DNA of 64,000 bases, taken from positions 879,409 through 943,408 of the forward strand of contig NW_022098049.1 of NCBI RefSeq assembly GCF_002288925.2, given 5' to 3'. The notes below the pieces were generated by a model. It was not told the DNA's origin, searched no databases, and worked only from the letters and a program-made list of their open reading frames with translations. The number at the start of each line of letters is the position of its first letter. Position 1 is the stretch's first letter. Made by a program: the position numbers and the translations under genes. Positions 46,077 through 57,589 of this stretch are shown here, one piece after another. The DNA comes from Delphinapterus leucas. Taxonomy: Eukaryota; Chordata; Mammalia; Artiodactyla; Monodontidae.

Positions 46077-46297
46077 AGAATCTTACATTTTCAGGACTTC
46101 CCTGGTGGTCCAGTGGTTAAGACTTCACCTTCCAATGCAGGGGGTGCGGGTTTTGATCCCTGGTCAGGGCCCACATGCCTCGTGGCCAAAAACCATAAGA
46201 AAACAGAAGCAATATTGTAACAAGTTCAATAAAGACTTAAAAAAAAATGGCCCACATCAAAAAAATCTTTAAAAAAAAAAAAAGAACCTTACATTTT
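46077..46297 (+). mobile_element. CHR-1-like tRNA-derived SINE
   Basis: Body 46092-46282 begins 'aggacttccctggtggtcca', with A-box-like tggtccagtgg and B-box-like ggttttgatccc, then 'ggtcagggcccacatgcctc' and 'gtggccaaaa', the older CHR-1 plan shared by whales and their relatives. A 15-bp duplication (agaatcttacatttt / agaaccttacatttt, one mismatch) flanks it at 46077-46091 and 46283-46297. The tail is A-rich with interruptions. Divergence and mutated B-box suggest it is older than the CHR-2-type copies. Confidence 0.93.
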
Positions 46298-46586
46298 AGA
46301 GCATTGCATTATCTCAGCTCCAGGATCATTCTTTGAAAGCATAGCCTCTGTTATATAACTCCTCTACTAAATAGACTCTCTCGTTTTCCTTTTGATCTCC
46401 AATTTGGTGCACTACTCTTAGCCTAGATTTTAGGACCCTCCATTATATACACTCGTCCTCCTTCCCATCTGGATCTTCTAGTGCCCTGTGACTAGGTGTT
46501 TCACATGGGCTCTCTGAACTTTTCAGAGTTACATGTCTCATTATTGATCTCTGAGACCTCAATTATGCTATTTCCTCCTAACATAC
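46298..46586. other. Short single-copy spacer
   Basis: Nothing recognised. Confidence 0.35.
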
Positions 46587-46775
46587 AGTTGGCTCTCCAT
46601 GTCCAAAATTTCTATCCGTGGTTGGTTGAATCTGAGGATGGGAAACCCGTGGATACCGAGGGCTGACTGTATTCATTGTACTAACCTGTTACCTCTAAGG
46701 GGCTTGAGCATCTGCGGAGCCCATGGGGGCTCCTGGAATCAATACACAGAGGATACTGAGGGAAGACTAATAAGA
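46587..46775. mobile_element. Tigger-like non-autonomous element
   Basis: 'acagttggctctccatgtcc', 'gttggttgaatctgaggatg', 'acccgtggataccgaggg', 'gcttgagcatctgcggagcc' and 'gggctcctggaatcaataca' follow the same TcMar-Tigger plan as 29655-29816. It looks like an internally deleted or rearranged copy. Confidence 0.7.
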
Positions 46776-46959
46776 AATACTTCTTTCCCTACTTTCCCTT
46801 CCACATTCTCTTTCAGTTAGACCCCACATATCCATCACACCACAGCACAAACACCATCTTCCACAATCAGTTTTTCCCGTCTCATCTTCCCAAAGCGGGA
46901 TTTGCTAACTTCCTTTTGTGAATTCCCATAGAACTTCTTTTCCTGTTTAATTACCACTG
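46776..46959. other. Short spacer
   Basis: Nothing recognised. Confidence 0.35.
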
Positions 46960-47335
46960 GTCAGGTTCCCGGATAAGCAGAGCCTGAGATGGGGATATCC
47001 ATGAAGGGATTTTTCTGGGGAGTTCTCTAGGGGTCAACAGGCCTAGGGAAGTGAAAGAAGAGCCTTGGGCTGTAATAGTATCTCTGCAAGGGCCACAGCC
47101 AATCCCATGGAGAACTTTGGAGCTATGAGGACACTTCAGAATTATTCTGAATTATTGCAAGACGGCCAGGGCCCTAACGTCCCCCTGGGGCAAGGATCAA
47201 GGGCAGTGGCAGATAGGCAGGTTTAGTGTGAACTGTGAACTCCTCAGGAAATGAAGGCTTCTGCCTGACAAGGAAGGGGGAGGGGTAGAAATGTGAGTGG
47301 CACACACACACTATCCACTACATCGGCTTCTGCGG
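46960..47335 (-). mobile_element. ERVL-like LTR relic
   Basis: 'taagcagagcctgagatggg' followed by 'gggatttttctggggagttc', 'gggaagtgaaagaagagcct' and 'gggcaaggatcaagggcagt' parallels the block at 16700-17160. The family is not asserted. Confidence 0.45.
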
Positions 47336-47499
47336 AATCTGGAGTACTCTGCTTTGCAGGCCATGTCTTTGGGTCTTGGAAACTAGAAATTGTGTCCCAA
47401 ATATCTCTTGAATGCCTTGCAGCTGTTAGTTTAGTGCATAAGAGGTGCCGGATAAATAATTTGCTGAGATGAACTTATTTTGTGCTCTTGCACAGAACT
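47336..47499. other. Short spacer
   Basis: 47395-47465 ('cttgaatgccttgcagctgt', 'cataagaggtgccggataaa') resembles an L2 terminus. Confidence 0.4.
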
Positions 47500-47660
47500 T
47501 TCACTTTAGAGACATATTAATGAGGTATCTCAGACATGTACCATCTCTGCTTTACACAGGAGAAAACTGAGGCATAGAGTGACCATTGGAGTTGGTCAAT
47601 GGCACAATTAATTAAAAAGTTTCAGTGAATAAATCTAGGTCTCGGGGCTCTCAGGCTGAT
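47500..47660 (-). mobile_element. MIR fragment
   Basis: 'ccatctctgctttacacagg', 'agaaaactgaggcatagagt' and 'ggtcaatggcacaattaatt' follow reverse MIR core. Confidence 0.75.
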
Positions 47661-48499
47661 TGTCTTTGCAGAAGAAAAAAATAAAAATCAATTAACAATA
47701 TATAAATAGTAGCTCAAAAAAGGCTACAATCAGGTCAAGGGTTAATAAACTTGCTCCCTAAACTCCTCAAAAATTTCTGCTCCTGGACCTCCCCGAGGTG
47801 CCTCAACTTGATAAGTTATTAGACTTCCTTTTGGCACATGTTCACATGGAAAGAGCCAGAACTTTCAACTGAGATTTAAAACAACTTTGGCCTATTGCCC
47901 AGGGCTCGTACTGTGGAGAGAACAAAAAGCATCCTTCAAGACTCTTTAAAACAACCACAACGAGGAAGATGACCCCAAAGCACAATTCCCGAAATCATTT
48001 TCAAGAGACTCACTACAGTCATAAAATCAGGTGAAGTCGTAAAGAAGCTTTCCTTAAAACAGCAATATCTCTTTCCCTCTCCCATTTCTGTTCCCTGCCC
48101 CACCTGCTATAACTACATTATTACACCCACCCCACCACCATAAATCATAACTTTAGCAGAGAAAGTCACCTGCAATGTAGCCTATTTCTGTGAAAACACT
48201 GGCAAACGCCGCATTGCCGGGCCCCAGCCACGTGCATGAATCTGTTTACGTTGCAAAGATGTGGCCTGTTACTTAGACGACTTTCTCTTTCATTGTCATG
48301 CCTGAGAGCCCCAGATGACTAGGGCCAAGATCAGATCTGGTTCTACTACCTGCGAAATCAAGTTCTGGGCATTGTCACCTTGGCTGGTTACCTCCTTTTC
48401 TCTGCATTATTGATGAATGGACAGAGACATGTGCATAGAAATTACATATAAGCACTTGTGCCCTGGCCTTATTTTCTAAGTTGTTAGAACAGTTCTATC
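47661..48499. other. Single-copy block, possible conserved non-coding DNA
   Basis: 47690-48330 has no recognisable transposon, mixed base composition and several transcription-factor-like words (tgtttacgttgc, cctttggc-like, ggtcaagggtt). CpG-containing words (aacgccgcattgccggg, 48207-48223) survive in otherwise CpG-poor DNA. No reading frame of interest. Confidence 0.35.
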
Positions 48500-49345
48500 A
48501 ATATCAGGCCAAGGGTCCTTAAATGAGGCTTTTTCCATGTCATACCCTTGCTCAAAGGCTGTCAGACACTCCTGACCATAAGCATAATACCAAATCCTTA
48601 ACCTAGACCTCCTGACTCTCTACAAACTAATTTCAAGCTGCTCTTTAAGTTCCATCGTCTACTTCTCCGTGGTACAAGTTCTACATTCCAGCAAAATCAT
48701 CCTATGGGTTCAGATATTAGAAGCACTTCCCAAGATTGCCAGTTCAGGTCTCCTCAAAATACTCTGGCCAACAGCATGCACTTCATGATTCCCCAAACCC
48801 TGAAAGTGCGATTTCAGAAACCAAAGTCTGTATTCTGTCGTTAGAGAAAGTTCAACAGATTTCAAACTCTTGCTTCTCAACTTACTGATATGTTTCAGTG
48901 ACAATTAATGCACATTCTAGAAGTGGAGATGCCACTCACAATTTTCACATCAACCATATTCGTAATTTATATTTCCATGTACATCACACACACACATATA
49001 CACACACACCTTACATTTTCACACTTGCATGGCTTTTCGATGCTTTTTTTTTTCCCCTGCAGAGAAACCACTTCTTACCTACACTGGTCGAAATTCTGAG
49101 ACTTCAAAGTCCAACTCAGATGCCATCTCTTCCTTGAAGACTCCTGGTGGCCCGCTCTGTGGTCTATAGGTGGTTTACAGGACTTTCTGCCTTGTATTAT
49201 TGTTTGTGCTACATCTCATCCTGTCTCTGTTAAACACTAAACTGGACAAGGGCGGAAGCCTAATGTCAACCATTCTTCTGTTCCAACAATATCTGGCACA
49301 ATTCACTGGACGAAGTCAATGTTCAATGAAAAGTTGAAAAAGCAT
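48500..49345 (+). mobile_element. L2 3' region with interruption
   Basis: First part 48520-48700: 'cataagcataataccaaatc', 'ctctctacaaactaatttca', 'agctgctctttaagttccat'. Second part 49050-49345: 'caaagtccaactcagatgcc', 'ctcttccttgaagactcctg', 'gttaaacactaaactggaca', 'tatctggcacaattcactgg' and the terminal 'caatgttcaatgaa'. The middle (48710-49010) matches poorly and includes a (CA)n tract at 48985-49009. Confidence 0.7.
48985..49009. repeat. (CA)n microsatellite
   Basis: A CA run interrupted once by TATA. Located inside the L2 interval. Confidence 0.9.
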
Positions 49346-49389
49346 TAGTCATATCTTCTAATAGTCACTGAAGTATAAACAAAACAAAT

Positions 49390-52165
49390 TTGGGAAATAC
49401 TTTGAAATATTTTTACCTATTTATTGAAGTTTTACAAATGTAAAATGTACAACTGTTAAGTATATAGGTTGAAAATTTGCAGAAAGTGGTGAAAGGCTTG
49501 TAACCATCTCTGCGATAAAAATACAGAACATTATTTACACTTGAGAAACAGCCACCTCCCCTTGCCCCACAGCAACTTCCAAAACTAATTACTATCCTGA
49601 TTCCTCTCGCCTTAAAAATTTTTTTGTCTGCTCATATGAGTAGAATGGTATGGTGTGCACTCCTCTGTGTGTATTTTTTTGTTTTGTTTGTTTTTAGCAC
49701 ATTATCATGATTACAGATTTTATTCATTTTGTTGCTTTGTATAATCTTAACCTTTTCATTGCTAAATGATCTCCTGTTGTATGAATATGTAATGATTTAA
49801 TGATGCTGATGGACATTTTGGCTGTTTCCAGTTTTGGCAATTACGAATAAAGTTGCTCTGAACATTTGTGTACATGCCTTTCAGTACAACATGTATGCAT
49901 TCTGTGACATATTTGGCAAGGGCTGAAATTGCCCAGGCACTGTGTATGCACAAACTCAGCTTTACTGGCATTAACTTACAGTTTCCAAAGTGATTTTACC
50001 AAACTGAACCACCATCAACATTGTGCGAAAGATCCTGCTGCTTTATTTCTTCACCAACAGGTGACTGTCAGATTTTTTAAACTTTAGTCATTCCGGGGAG
50101 TTTATAGGGGTAGGTTAGCATGGTTTTAATTTGCATTTCCCTGGTGATAAATAATGATATGGTATTCTCTATGATCACTTGGATAACTTTATTTGTGAAA
50201 TGCTTATTTAAGTCCTTTGACCCATGTCTATACGTATTGTACTGTTGCATTTGTTTCATTAATTTATAACATTTGTTTATATATTCTGGATACAATTTCT
50301 TTGTCAGAAATATGATTACAAATAGCCTCCTCCACTCTGTGGCTTGCATTATAGCTCTCTTCATGGTGTTTTCTTGATGAATAAAAGTTTTATTTTAATT
50401 AAATCTAGTTCATCAATCTTGCACTTTATGATTATTGATTATGCATGTATGCATGAGCATGTGTGTGTGTGTGTGCTCTCATTCAAGAGATCTTTGGGAA
50501 ATTCAAGATAGTGAAGTTTTTCCTCTATATTGTCTTTTAGAAACTTTCTAATGTTACCTTTCAATTTTAGGTCTAAGGTACATCTGGAATAAATTTTGGT
50601 GTATGGTATGAGAAAGGTGTCAAATTAAATTTTTCATAAGATATACAATTAATCTTGAGGCATTTATCTAAAAGACCACTCTTTTTCCATTGCTCTGCCA
50701 CAGCACTTTATTGTAAACCAATGGATACTTGGGTCAATTTTGGAGTATTATGTTCCATTTGTATATATGTCTTTCTTTGTGCTAAAATCATAGTTTTAAA
50801 GTACTGTCTTATTGTTGTTTTATTTTTAGATCTGTTAGTGCATGTCTTCCAACACTGTTCATCTTTTAGATTTCTTCGATACTTTTAGCCCTTTGGATTT
50901 CTATATATATGTTAGGATTTAGTGTGCCAATTTCCACAAAAATAGCCATATGTGATTTATAATTAGAGTTTCATTGATTCTATAAGTCAGTGTAGGGAGA
51001 ATTGATATCTTTTAAATATTACATCTTCAAATATATGAATCTGATATATACACCCATCTATGTAGATGTTTAAAAATTTTTCACTTAGTAATATTTTACA
51101 GTTTTTAGTGAAGAAGTATGGAATGACTTTTGTTAAGTTTAGTCTGAGGCAATTCTGGTGCTACCATAAATGAAATGTTTTCTAAAGTTCAATTTCTTCT
51201 TGTCTGTTATCAATGAATAGAAATGATAATTGAATTTTAATGTCACCTTATATCCAACAACTCTACATCCAGTTATTACATTTGGCTTTCTATCTGTAGA
51301 ATTCCTTTGCATGTTTAATATACACAATTAAGTTGTACATGAATAATGACAGTTATATTTCTTTTCAATTTTCACACTTTTATACTTGCTTTGCTGAAAT
51401 TGTAATGATATAAAAATATTGATTTGATGTGATATTACCAGGTATCCTTACCTAGACTTCATGGATATCTTTAATATTTAATAATTAAATAAGATCTAGA
51501 GGGTTTTTCTTTTGGTAGCTCTATCTTATCAGATGATTAAGGGAGTTTCTTCTTATTTCTATTTGTATTTTGTCATGGATTTATCATTGGTGATAAAATT
51601 TATTAAAGGCTTTTTTACATATCTATTGAGATCTTCATATGGTTTTTATCTTTTTATGTTAATTTATGATTTATTCTCAAATATTAAACCAACATCTCAT
51701 TCCTGAAATAAACTCAATGTGATCATAATATAATATAATTTTTCTGGATATCTGGATTTAATTTTCTGAGACATTGTTTAGCTTTTCTTGCGTGCATGCT
51801 CATGAGATGTTGGCCTATGATTTCTTTCACTTTTTTGCATGGTTTTTGTCAAGTTTTCTGTTAAGGTCATGCTGGGCCCATAAAACAAGTTTGCAAATGT
51901 TTCTTATTTTTTTGTCCTCTGGAATAGTTTGTTTAAGACTGGTGGCTTTTTTTTTTCTTAAATGTTTAGGAGAATTCACCAGTGAAGATATTTGACTAGA
52001 TTTATTTGCAGAAATGTTTTCAATTAAGAATTCAACAATTTTGTTCATATTTTCTATTTCTTCCCATGTTTGCTTGAGCAAATTTTTAATCTGAATTGTC
52101 AAATGTATTATAATGAAGGTTTCCCAATAACTATTTTATTTTTTAAACTGTCATATATGTAGTGA
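49390..52165 (-). mobile_element. 5'-truncated L1M, 2.8 kb, antisense
   Basis: The plus strand follows antisense L1 from the 3' UTR through ORF2: 'gtacaactgttaagtatata' (UTR), 'ggacattttggctgtttcca', 'acgaataaagttgctctgaa', 'tttgcatttccctggtgata', 'tatattctggatacaatttc', then the ORF2 region around 51480-52130 with 'ggtcatgctgggcccataaa', 'gttaggagaattcaccagtg'-like text and 'tgttcatattttctatttct', which correspond to the reverse-transcriptase part. Many stops and frameshifts; no long frame survives. Divergence indicates an old L1. Confidence 0.85.
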
Positions 52166-52189
52166 TGTGTTCTTTTTCATTCTTTAAAT

Positions 52190-52682
52190 GAATAAACTTT
52201 ATGAGCAGTTTTAGGATTACAACAATATTGAGCAGAGAGTACAGTGAGTTCCCATATATTCCTTGTCCCCACACACATACAACCTCCTCCAGCATCAATG
52301 TCCTGTGCCAGAGTGAGACCTTTATTACAGTTCCTGAACTTACGTTGACACATCATTATCACTCAAAGCACGTAGATTACATTAGGGCTAATGCAAAGTG
52401 TTGTGCAGTCTATGGCTTATGACAAATATATAATGACGTATATCCGCCACTGTCGTATTATACAGAATGGTTTCACTGTCCTTAAAATACCCTGTGCTCC
52501 ATTTTACCCCTCCATCCCCTTGAACCCTTGACTATCGCTGATCTTTTTACTGTCTCCGTAGTTTTGTTGTTTTCCAGATTGTCATATACTTGGAATTGTA
52601 GAGTACGTAGCCTTTTCAGACTGACATCGTTCGCTTAATAGGCTTCAGGTATTCCTGACAGAGAGAATAGCATCATATTTGC
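52190..52682 (-). mobile_element. Second old L1 3' fragment, antisense
   Basis: 'tatgagcagttttaggatta', 'acagtgagttcccatatatt', 'tgacacatcattatcactca', 'gtagattacattagggctaa', 'tttttactgtctccgtagtt' and 'gtagccttttcagactgaca' are the antisense 3' UTR of an old L1 subfamily distinct from its neighbour. Because a 3' end follows the 5'-truncated end of the previous copy, these are two insertions, not one. Confidence 0.85.
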
Positions 52683-52782
52683 CGTTTATAATATATTTTT
52701 CGCTTACTTTACCTTTCTTTACTTTCTTTACTTTGGCTTACTGTCAAAAATATAGCCTCCAAGATAAATCTGGAAGAGATAC

Positions 52783-53018
52783 CATCATTCTCCTTTTTTT
52801 TTTTTTTTTTTGCGATACGCGGGCCTCTCACTGCTGTGGCCTCTCCCGTTGTGGAGCACAGGCTCCGGACGCGCAGGCTCAGCGGCCATGGCTCATGGAC
52901 CTAGCCGCTCCGCGGCATGTGGGATCTTCCCGGACTGGGGCACGAACCCGTGTTCCCTGCATCGGCAGGCAGACTCTCAACCACTGTGCCACCAGGGAAG
53001 CCCACATCATTCCCTTTT
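52783..53018 (-). mobile_element. CHR-2-type cetacean SINE, copy 4, antisense
   Basis: Body about 52798-53004: a T-run (tail), then 'gcgatacgcgggcctctcac' and finally 'gtgccaccagggaagccc' (head). Target duplication catcattctcctttt / catcattccctttt at 52783 and 53005 is imperfect by one indel or mismatch. It inserted into a MIR-like sequence whose remainder follows. Two frames crossing it are artefacts. Confidence 0.94.
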
Positions 53019-53440
53019 TAACAGATGAAGAAATAAAGAATTGAGTGTCAGATTCAGTAAGTGACATAACCAAGTTTACATAACCAGTCAATCAACAGAT
53101 CAGGGACTTGAACTTGTCTGTGCTTAGGACTGTTGCCAGAACCTCCAAGAAGATCTTACTGGCGCAAGGCAGGGAAAGCAACTTTGTTGATGGTCACGAA
53201 AAGCAAAAACAAAGTACCTCAAGGTGTTGAAATGCTGTAAACAAATCTGAAATTAACAGTAATGAATAAATAGAATGATGAGAGTAATAACAGAGGGTGT
53301 TTTATGATTTTAGAAGACTTGATTGTCACTAAGTCTGTCATTTCAGGGTTTATGACCTTAGGCAAGATCATTGTATTCCTTAATTATCAGTTTCCTCCTT
53401 TGTGGGATGGTGACAAATGACATCAGCACCACCAACAAAA
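53019..53440. mobile_element. Two MIR pieces
   Basis: 53019-53130 ('ttaacagatgaagaaataaa', 'catttgaactt'-like end 'agggacttgaacttgtctg') is reverse MIR, cut on its left by SINE copy 4. 53315-53440 ('ttatgaccttaggcaagatc', 'tcagtttcctcctttgtggg') is a sense MIR. Confidence 0.65.
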
Positions 53441-54424
53441 GCAAAAAACATGGATTGCTCTAAGAATAAAGTGAAACTACATATGCAAGAACACTTCAAA
53501 ATTATAAAAATTGTCACTCAATCCCTAGCTAATTTTATGCCAATTATTGTCCCTCTTAGTCCTGCCAAAATTGTCATACTTTAAAATACAGTTGTTTCTT
53601 GTTTCTATAAAACAGATTCCTTTATAATAGGAGAAGTTTGGCTTTATGCATCACTTTATATCTCTTTGCTTATTTTTGGTATTGAATTAGTACACATGTC
53701 CATGGGCCACAGACTGCTGGAGTAATAAACCTGGTGCTTGAAGAATTATGATTTCAGGTGGGGAGCATGAAGCAACTGTACTGACATAAGCCTGTGTTCC
53801 TCCAAATATCCTAAATCATAAATATTGTGGTGCTGAAATTCAGCAGAGACATTACATACACTCTATGCCAAATTACTGTTCAAAATAGTTTCCCTCTAGA
53901 ATTACTGAAAGTTAGCAATAGAATGAGCTAAACTATTCTACCGCTATTATCATCTTTTAAATAATAGTTATAATAGCGTTAGTGTAATATAATGAATCTC
54001 ACATGAACTCATTTTATTAGAATTAGTCCTGTTGACAAAGAACATTAAAACAATATTCAATAAAGGCTTCAATAAATGGAAACCTAAATAAAATTTTTCT
54101 CCATATTTTCTAATTTAGGTAGTAGAAGAAATAGGAGGGAAATAAAAAGAAAGGAAAGCAAACAAAAACCAGGAAAAGAATGAAGAAAGAAAATGTTGAT
54201 TTTTTATGGAGGATCCATGATAAGAATCTGAGATTGGATGGGCTCAAAGTTTTGGCACATATGAAAAAAAAATTCTGAAGCAATAATATGAATGGCAAGT
54301 GTTTTCCTCTTTATATAGAATTGGGCAATCATTGTTGAATTAAGAACAATAATTTACAGGAGATATTACAGAATCACAGGATTGGACAGGAAGAAGGCGG
54401 GTACCCTGGATGAGAACAGTATTA
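53441..54424. other. AT-rich single-copy interval
   Basis: Contains a purine-rich stretch at about 54117-54197. No gene or repeat recognised. Confidence 0.4.
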
Positions 54425-54610
54425 AAAATGCTTTCTATTCACTAGATCCTTTAAACCTTACAATTACTCATTTTGAAAGTTATTATTTAACCCATTGCAC
54501 AGATGAAGAAATGGGGTCCTAAGAAGTTAAATTATCTGTCCAGGGTATGATGGAGCCAGGATTCAAATCCACCCAATTCTGCTTGAATGTAAGTTCTTGC
54601 TTGTTTGTTG
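54425..54610 (-). mobile_element. MIR
   Basis: 'ctttaaaccttacaattact', 'tttaacccattgcacagatg', 'aagaaatggggtcctaagaa' and 'gagccaggattcaaatccac' give a clear reverse MIR. Confidence 0.8.
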
Positions 54611-55374
54611 ATATCATACTGAACTAACAAAGATAAATATAAAATTCATAAAATTTAAATGGAAAGGAGTTTGTGTTTTTTCACACTAAATGCAATATGA
54701 AGCCATTAAGGGACTTCAAATAAAATTACATAAATTACTAATATCAGTCAAAATGGAACCTAGGATGAATTAGGTATTCTATTTTATAGAAAATAATGTT
54801 ATTTTATTAATATGTGTAATGTAGCTAAATGACCGGAAAGGAATAGGTAAGAGGCATGATAAAAACAAATAGACATTTCTAAATTAAATTCTGAGATCAT
54901 CTCAAAGTGAATGAATCTGTGAAAAAGAGGGAATTGAAATCATATTATCTTTCTCGACTTAGTGAATTAGATACAATAGAAAAACATAAGTTGAAATAAG
55001 TTTGTTACTTCTCTTAAGGTAACTAGTAAAGAAAATAAATAAAAATATAAATTTCATGTGATTACATGAAAGTAAAATGCAGAAAACTTTATCAATCCAA
55101 AGACATGTGAAAAGCAAGACAAAATACTAGAAAAAATGCTAAAATGCTAAAAAGCATGTCAAATAAAAATCGTTAAATAAAATGGCCAGAATAATTTCAA
55201 CTATGCCAATAAACAAATTAAAGATGAATGGATTATCTGTTTAGTAAAAATAACATCACACTAGTTAAGGAAACAATATTCAACTGTATCTTATATATTG
55301 TATATATAAAAGATAAAACTAAATAAAAAAGTGTAAAAAAAGAAACATAAAGGCTGAAGATAAAGGGATATATA
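54611..55374. other. Very AT-rich interval
   Basis: No gene. Runs such as ctaaaatgctaaaaagcatg (55130-55160) are low complexity. Confidence 0.4.
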
Positions 55375-55533
55375 TTAGTCAGTCTGGAATGACTTGGTGG
55401 CTTAAGCAACAGAAATTTATTTACCAAAGTTCTGGAGGCTGGAAGTCTCAGATCAGGGCGCCAACCAGGTTGAATTCTGGTGAGAAGCCTCTTCCTGGCT
55501 TGCAGGCAGACACTTTCTCCCTGTGTTCTTCCA

Positions 55534-55574
<41 letters not shown>

Positions 55575-55762
55575 AAGAGAGAGGGCACTTTCATGCCTCT
55601 TCTTATAAGGGCGCTAATTTCATTATGAGGACCCTAACTTCATACTTCATCCAAACCTAATCATCTCCCCAAAGACCCCACCTCCAAATGCCATCACATT
55701 GGAGGTTAGGGCTTCAAAATATGAATTTGGAGGGGACACAATTCAGTCCCTAACAGCATGTA
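55375..55762 (-). mobile_element. MLT1 (A/B-like) LTR with GA tract, antisense
   Basis: Antisense MLT1 text brackets a microsatellite: 'tattagtcagtctggaatga', 'aacagaaatttatttaccaa', 'gttctggaggctggaagtct', 'tggtgagaagcctcttcctg' before, and 'cttcttataagggcgctaat', 'aatgccatcacattggaggt', 'acaattcagtccctaacagc' after. Confidence 0.88.
55537..55583 (+). repeat. (GA)n microsatellite
   Basis: About 16 GA units with one CGAGAAA interruption, sitting where the MLT1 plan normally has a short 'gaaagagagagcact'-like seed. It probably expanded from that seed. Confidence 0.92.
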
Positions 55763-56159
55763 AACAAGTTATACTAAGGGTGATATCAGTAATAGTATCA
55801 GTCAAAATATAATTCAATATGAGTTAAAATAATCTATGTTAGGGAATATCCTATCGTTATTAAATGATACAGCTCCAAGTTATTAGAAATGAAAAATATT
55901 TGTGACATGTTTTTAAGAGAAAAACACAGGTCATACAGTGCAATGTGTAACATGTGGTTTGATACACATGTTACATAGATATGCATTTATTATTATATAT
56001 AAATATATAAACATAGTTGAAAGGCACACCAAACTGTTGATAATATCTATATGGCTGGGTCCTGGCAGGAACTGATATAAAGTCCCATTAGTTTCTGTAT
56101 CATCACGAGGTGATGTCAATTCAGTCACATTATCACCTTGAACATAAGCTTTAACATAA
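55763..56159. other. AT-rich spacer
   Basis: Nothing recognised. Confidence 0.4.
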
Positions 56160-56860
56160 CTTAATCACCATCCGTACTCTTCGTATATAATAGCTGGAAA
56201 AGTGGGACTTTAGAAACAAAATAACATATTAATTCACTGGTTCTCCCTGCCTTCTCCAGCTGGTATGAAGCCTAAATTGATAATTATAACTTCCTTCTCC
56301 TACCACTTGTTTTATATCTCCTTTCCCCTCTTACAGCACCTCAACTAGTCAAAGTTTCTTACCTGAGGTTGACCCTAAACTTTACTTCCAAAAGATGCAA
56401 ATCCTGAGAGGTCCTATTTCTATTGCATTAAGACTGTTTCCACCAGACCATTATTATCATAGGCACCACAGCTAATCACCTGCATGCCCCACGCGATCAT
56501 CCATGCCATACAATGTATGATCAACTTACTTCCTCTTGGTAATCGGGATCAATCACCCAGTCCTAGAAAGTTATCATTTCTTAGACTGTTAGTTCAGCAG
56601 TATAAAGAGTTCAAAATGCCAGAGACAGTCTTCACTTTTACTTTATTAGAAAAATGGCAGTTAGCCCTGGTGCAATATCCTCCTTGGAAACAAGAACCTC
56701 TGAAAGTATCATTTACCAGAGCAAGAAAAGAAAGCAAAAACGGTAGAGTATCAGGTGTAACAATAAAAGTGGCCCCTCCTGATTGTATCCCTTTCACTTT
56801 TTAGTGTTACTTTTGAATTCAATGTTTTATATCCTTTTTTAGGCACACAGGGTGAGCATT
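56160..56860 (+). other. Unassigned block with 106-codon frame
   Basis: An open frame 56484-56804 begins MPHAIIHAIQCMINLL and includes TLLEKWQLALVQYPPWKQEP and the basic run FTRARKESKNG, ending PDCIPFTF. No family is recognised. The wider block (56330-56860) is less AT-rich than its flanks and reads unlike SINE, L1 or MLT1. It might be an old transposon ORF, a retrocopy or chance. The frame is closed by an in-frame stop, and no splice sites or tail were found. Low confidence as a gene. Confidence 0.25.
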
Positions 56861-57244
56861 TTTGGGTGTTTCTAATGTGCTTTTAATATTATTAGAAAGC
56901 ACAAATTTAGGACTCTCATAACACTTGTGTGGAATTTGAAATGTTTACCCCAATCCCTTCCTGGTGAATTATTAGATCATTTTAAAATAGTTCTATTAAG
57001 ACTAATGCTCCAGTGAATAGCTTCCTACATAAATCTTTATATCAAATAAGCAGTATTTGGTGTAGAGAAGGTAAGAGACAAGAGTACTAGGAACAAAGCC
57101 ATGAAGGCAAATGGATACATTTCGGAAAACAATGATTCTCATGTGCCTAAAGTTTGTGCATGAGTGCGGGACTTAGACTTGCAAAGAATTTGCTCTGTGA
57201 GGGTGATAAAATGGATTTGTGAGAGTTCATATGTCATGGTGACA
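56861..57244. other. Single-copy spacer
   Basis: No element recognised. Confidence 0.35.
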
Positions 57245-57470
57245 GTAATTAGAACAGCTGGATTGAATCTCTGGCCTCACCGTTTACCAACTGTGTGAAT
57301 GTCGGTGCATTCATTTTCCCATATGTAAAAGGTGGGAAATCGTACTGACTTTATTGGGAGTTTATGAGGTTAAATGAGATAACGTAGGAAAAGTGTTAAT
57401 ATCTGCCATATAGAGAGCTATCAACAAATGTTTGCAATGATTATTATCATTTTTATGAACTTCACCATCG
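57245..57470 (+). mobile_element. MIR, nearly complete
   Basis: 'gaatctctggcctcaccgtt', 'taccaactgtgtgaatgtcg', 'tttcccatatgtaaaaggtg', 'gtttatgaggttaaatgaga' and 'agctatcaacaaatgtttgc' run through sense MIR to its 3' end. Confidence 0.85.
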
Positions 57471-57589
57471 TTATCAGTGTCAATTTTACTATTGATGCCC
57501 ACTTAACAAGTTTCATGTCCAAGGTTTCCATTAGGCTATGAAGAAAAAAATAATGATAACATTGTTAAAATAATTTTTGCTTTGCTATC

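Noticed and set aside
49390..52682. One single long L1 of 3.3 kb
   Set aside because: A fresh 3' UTR begins at about 52190 after the truncated end of the first copy, so two separate insertions explain the order better.
52679..53044. 121-codon frame and neighbours
   Set aside because: Composed of translated antisense SINE copy 4 plus flank; the same peptide phrases recur at the other SINE copies.
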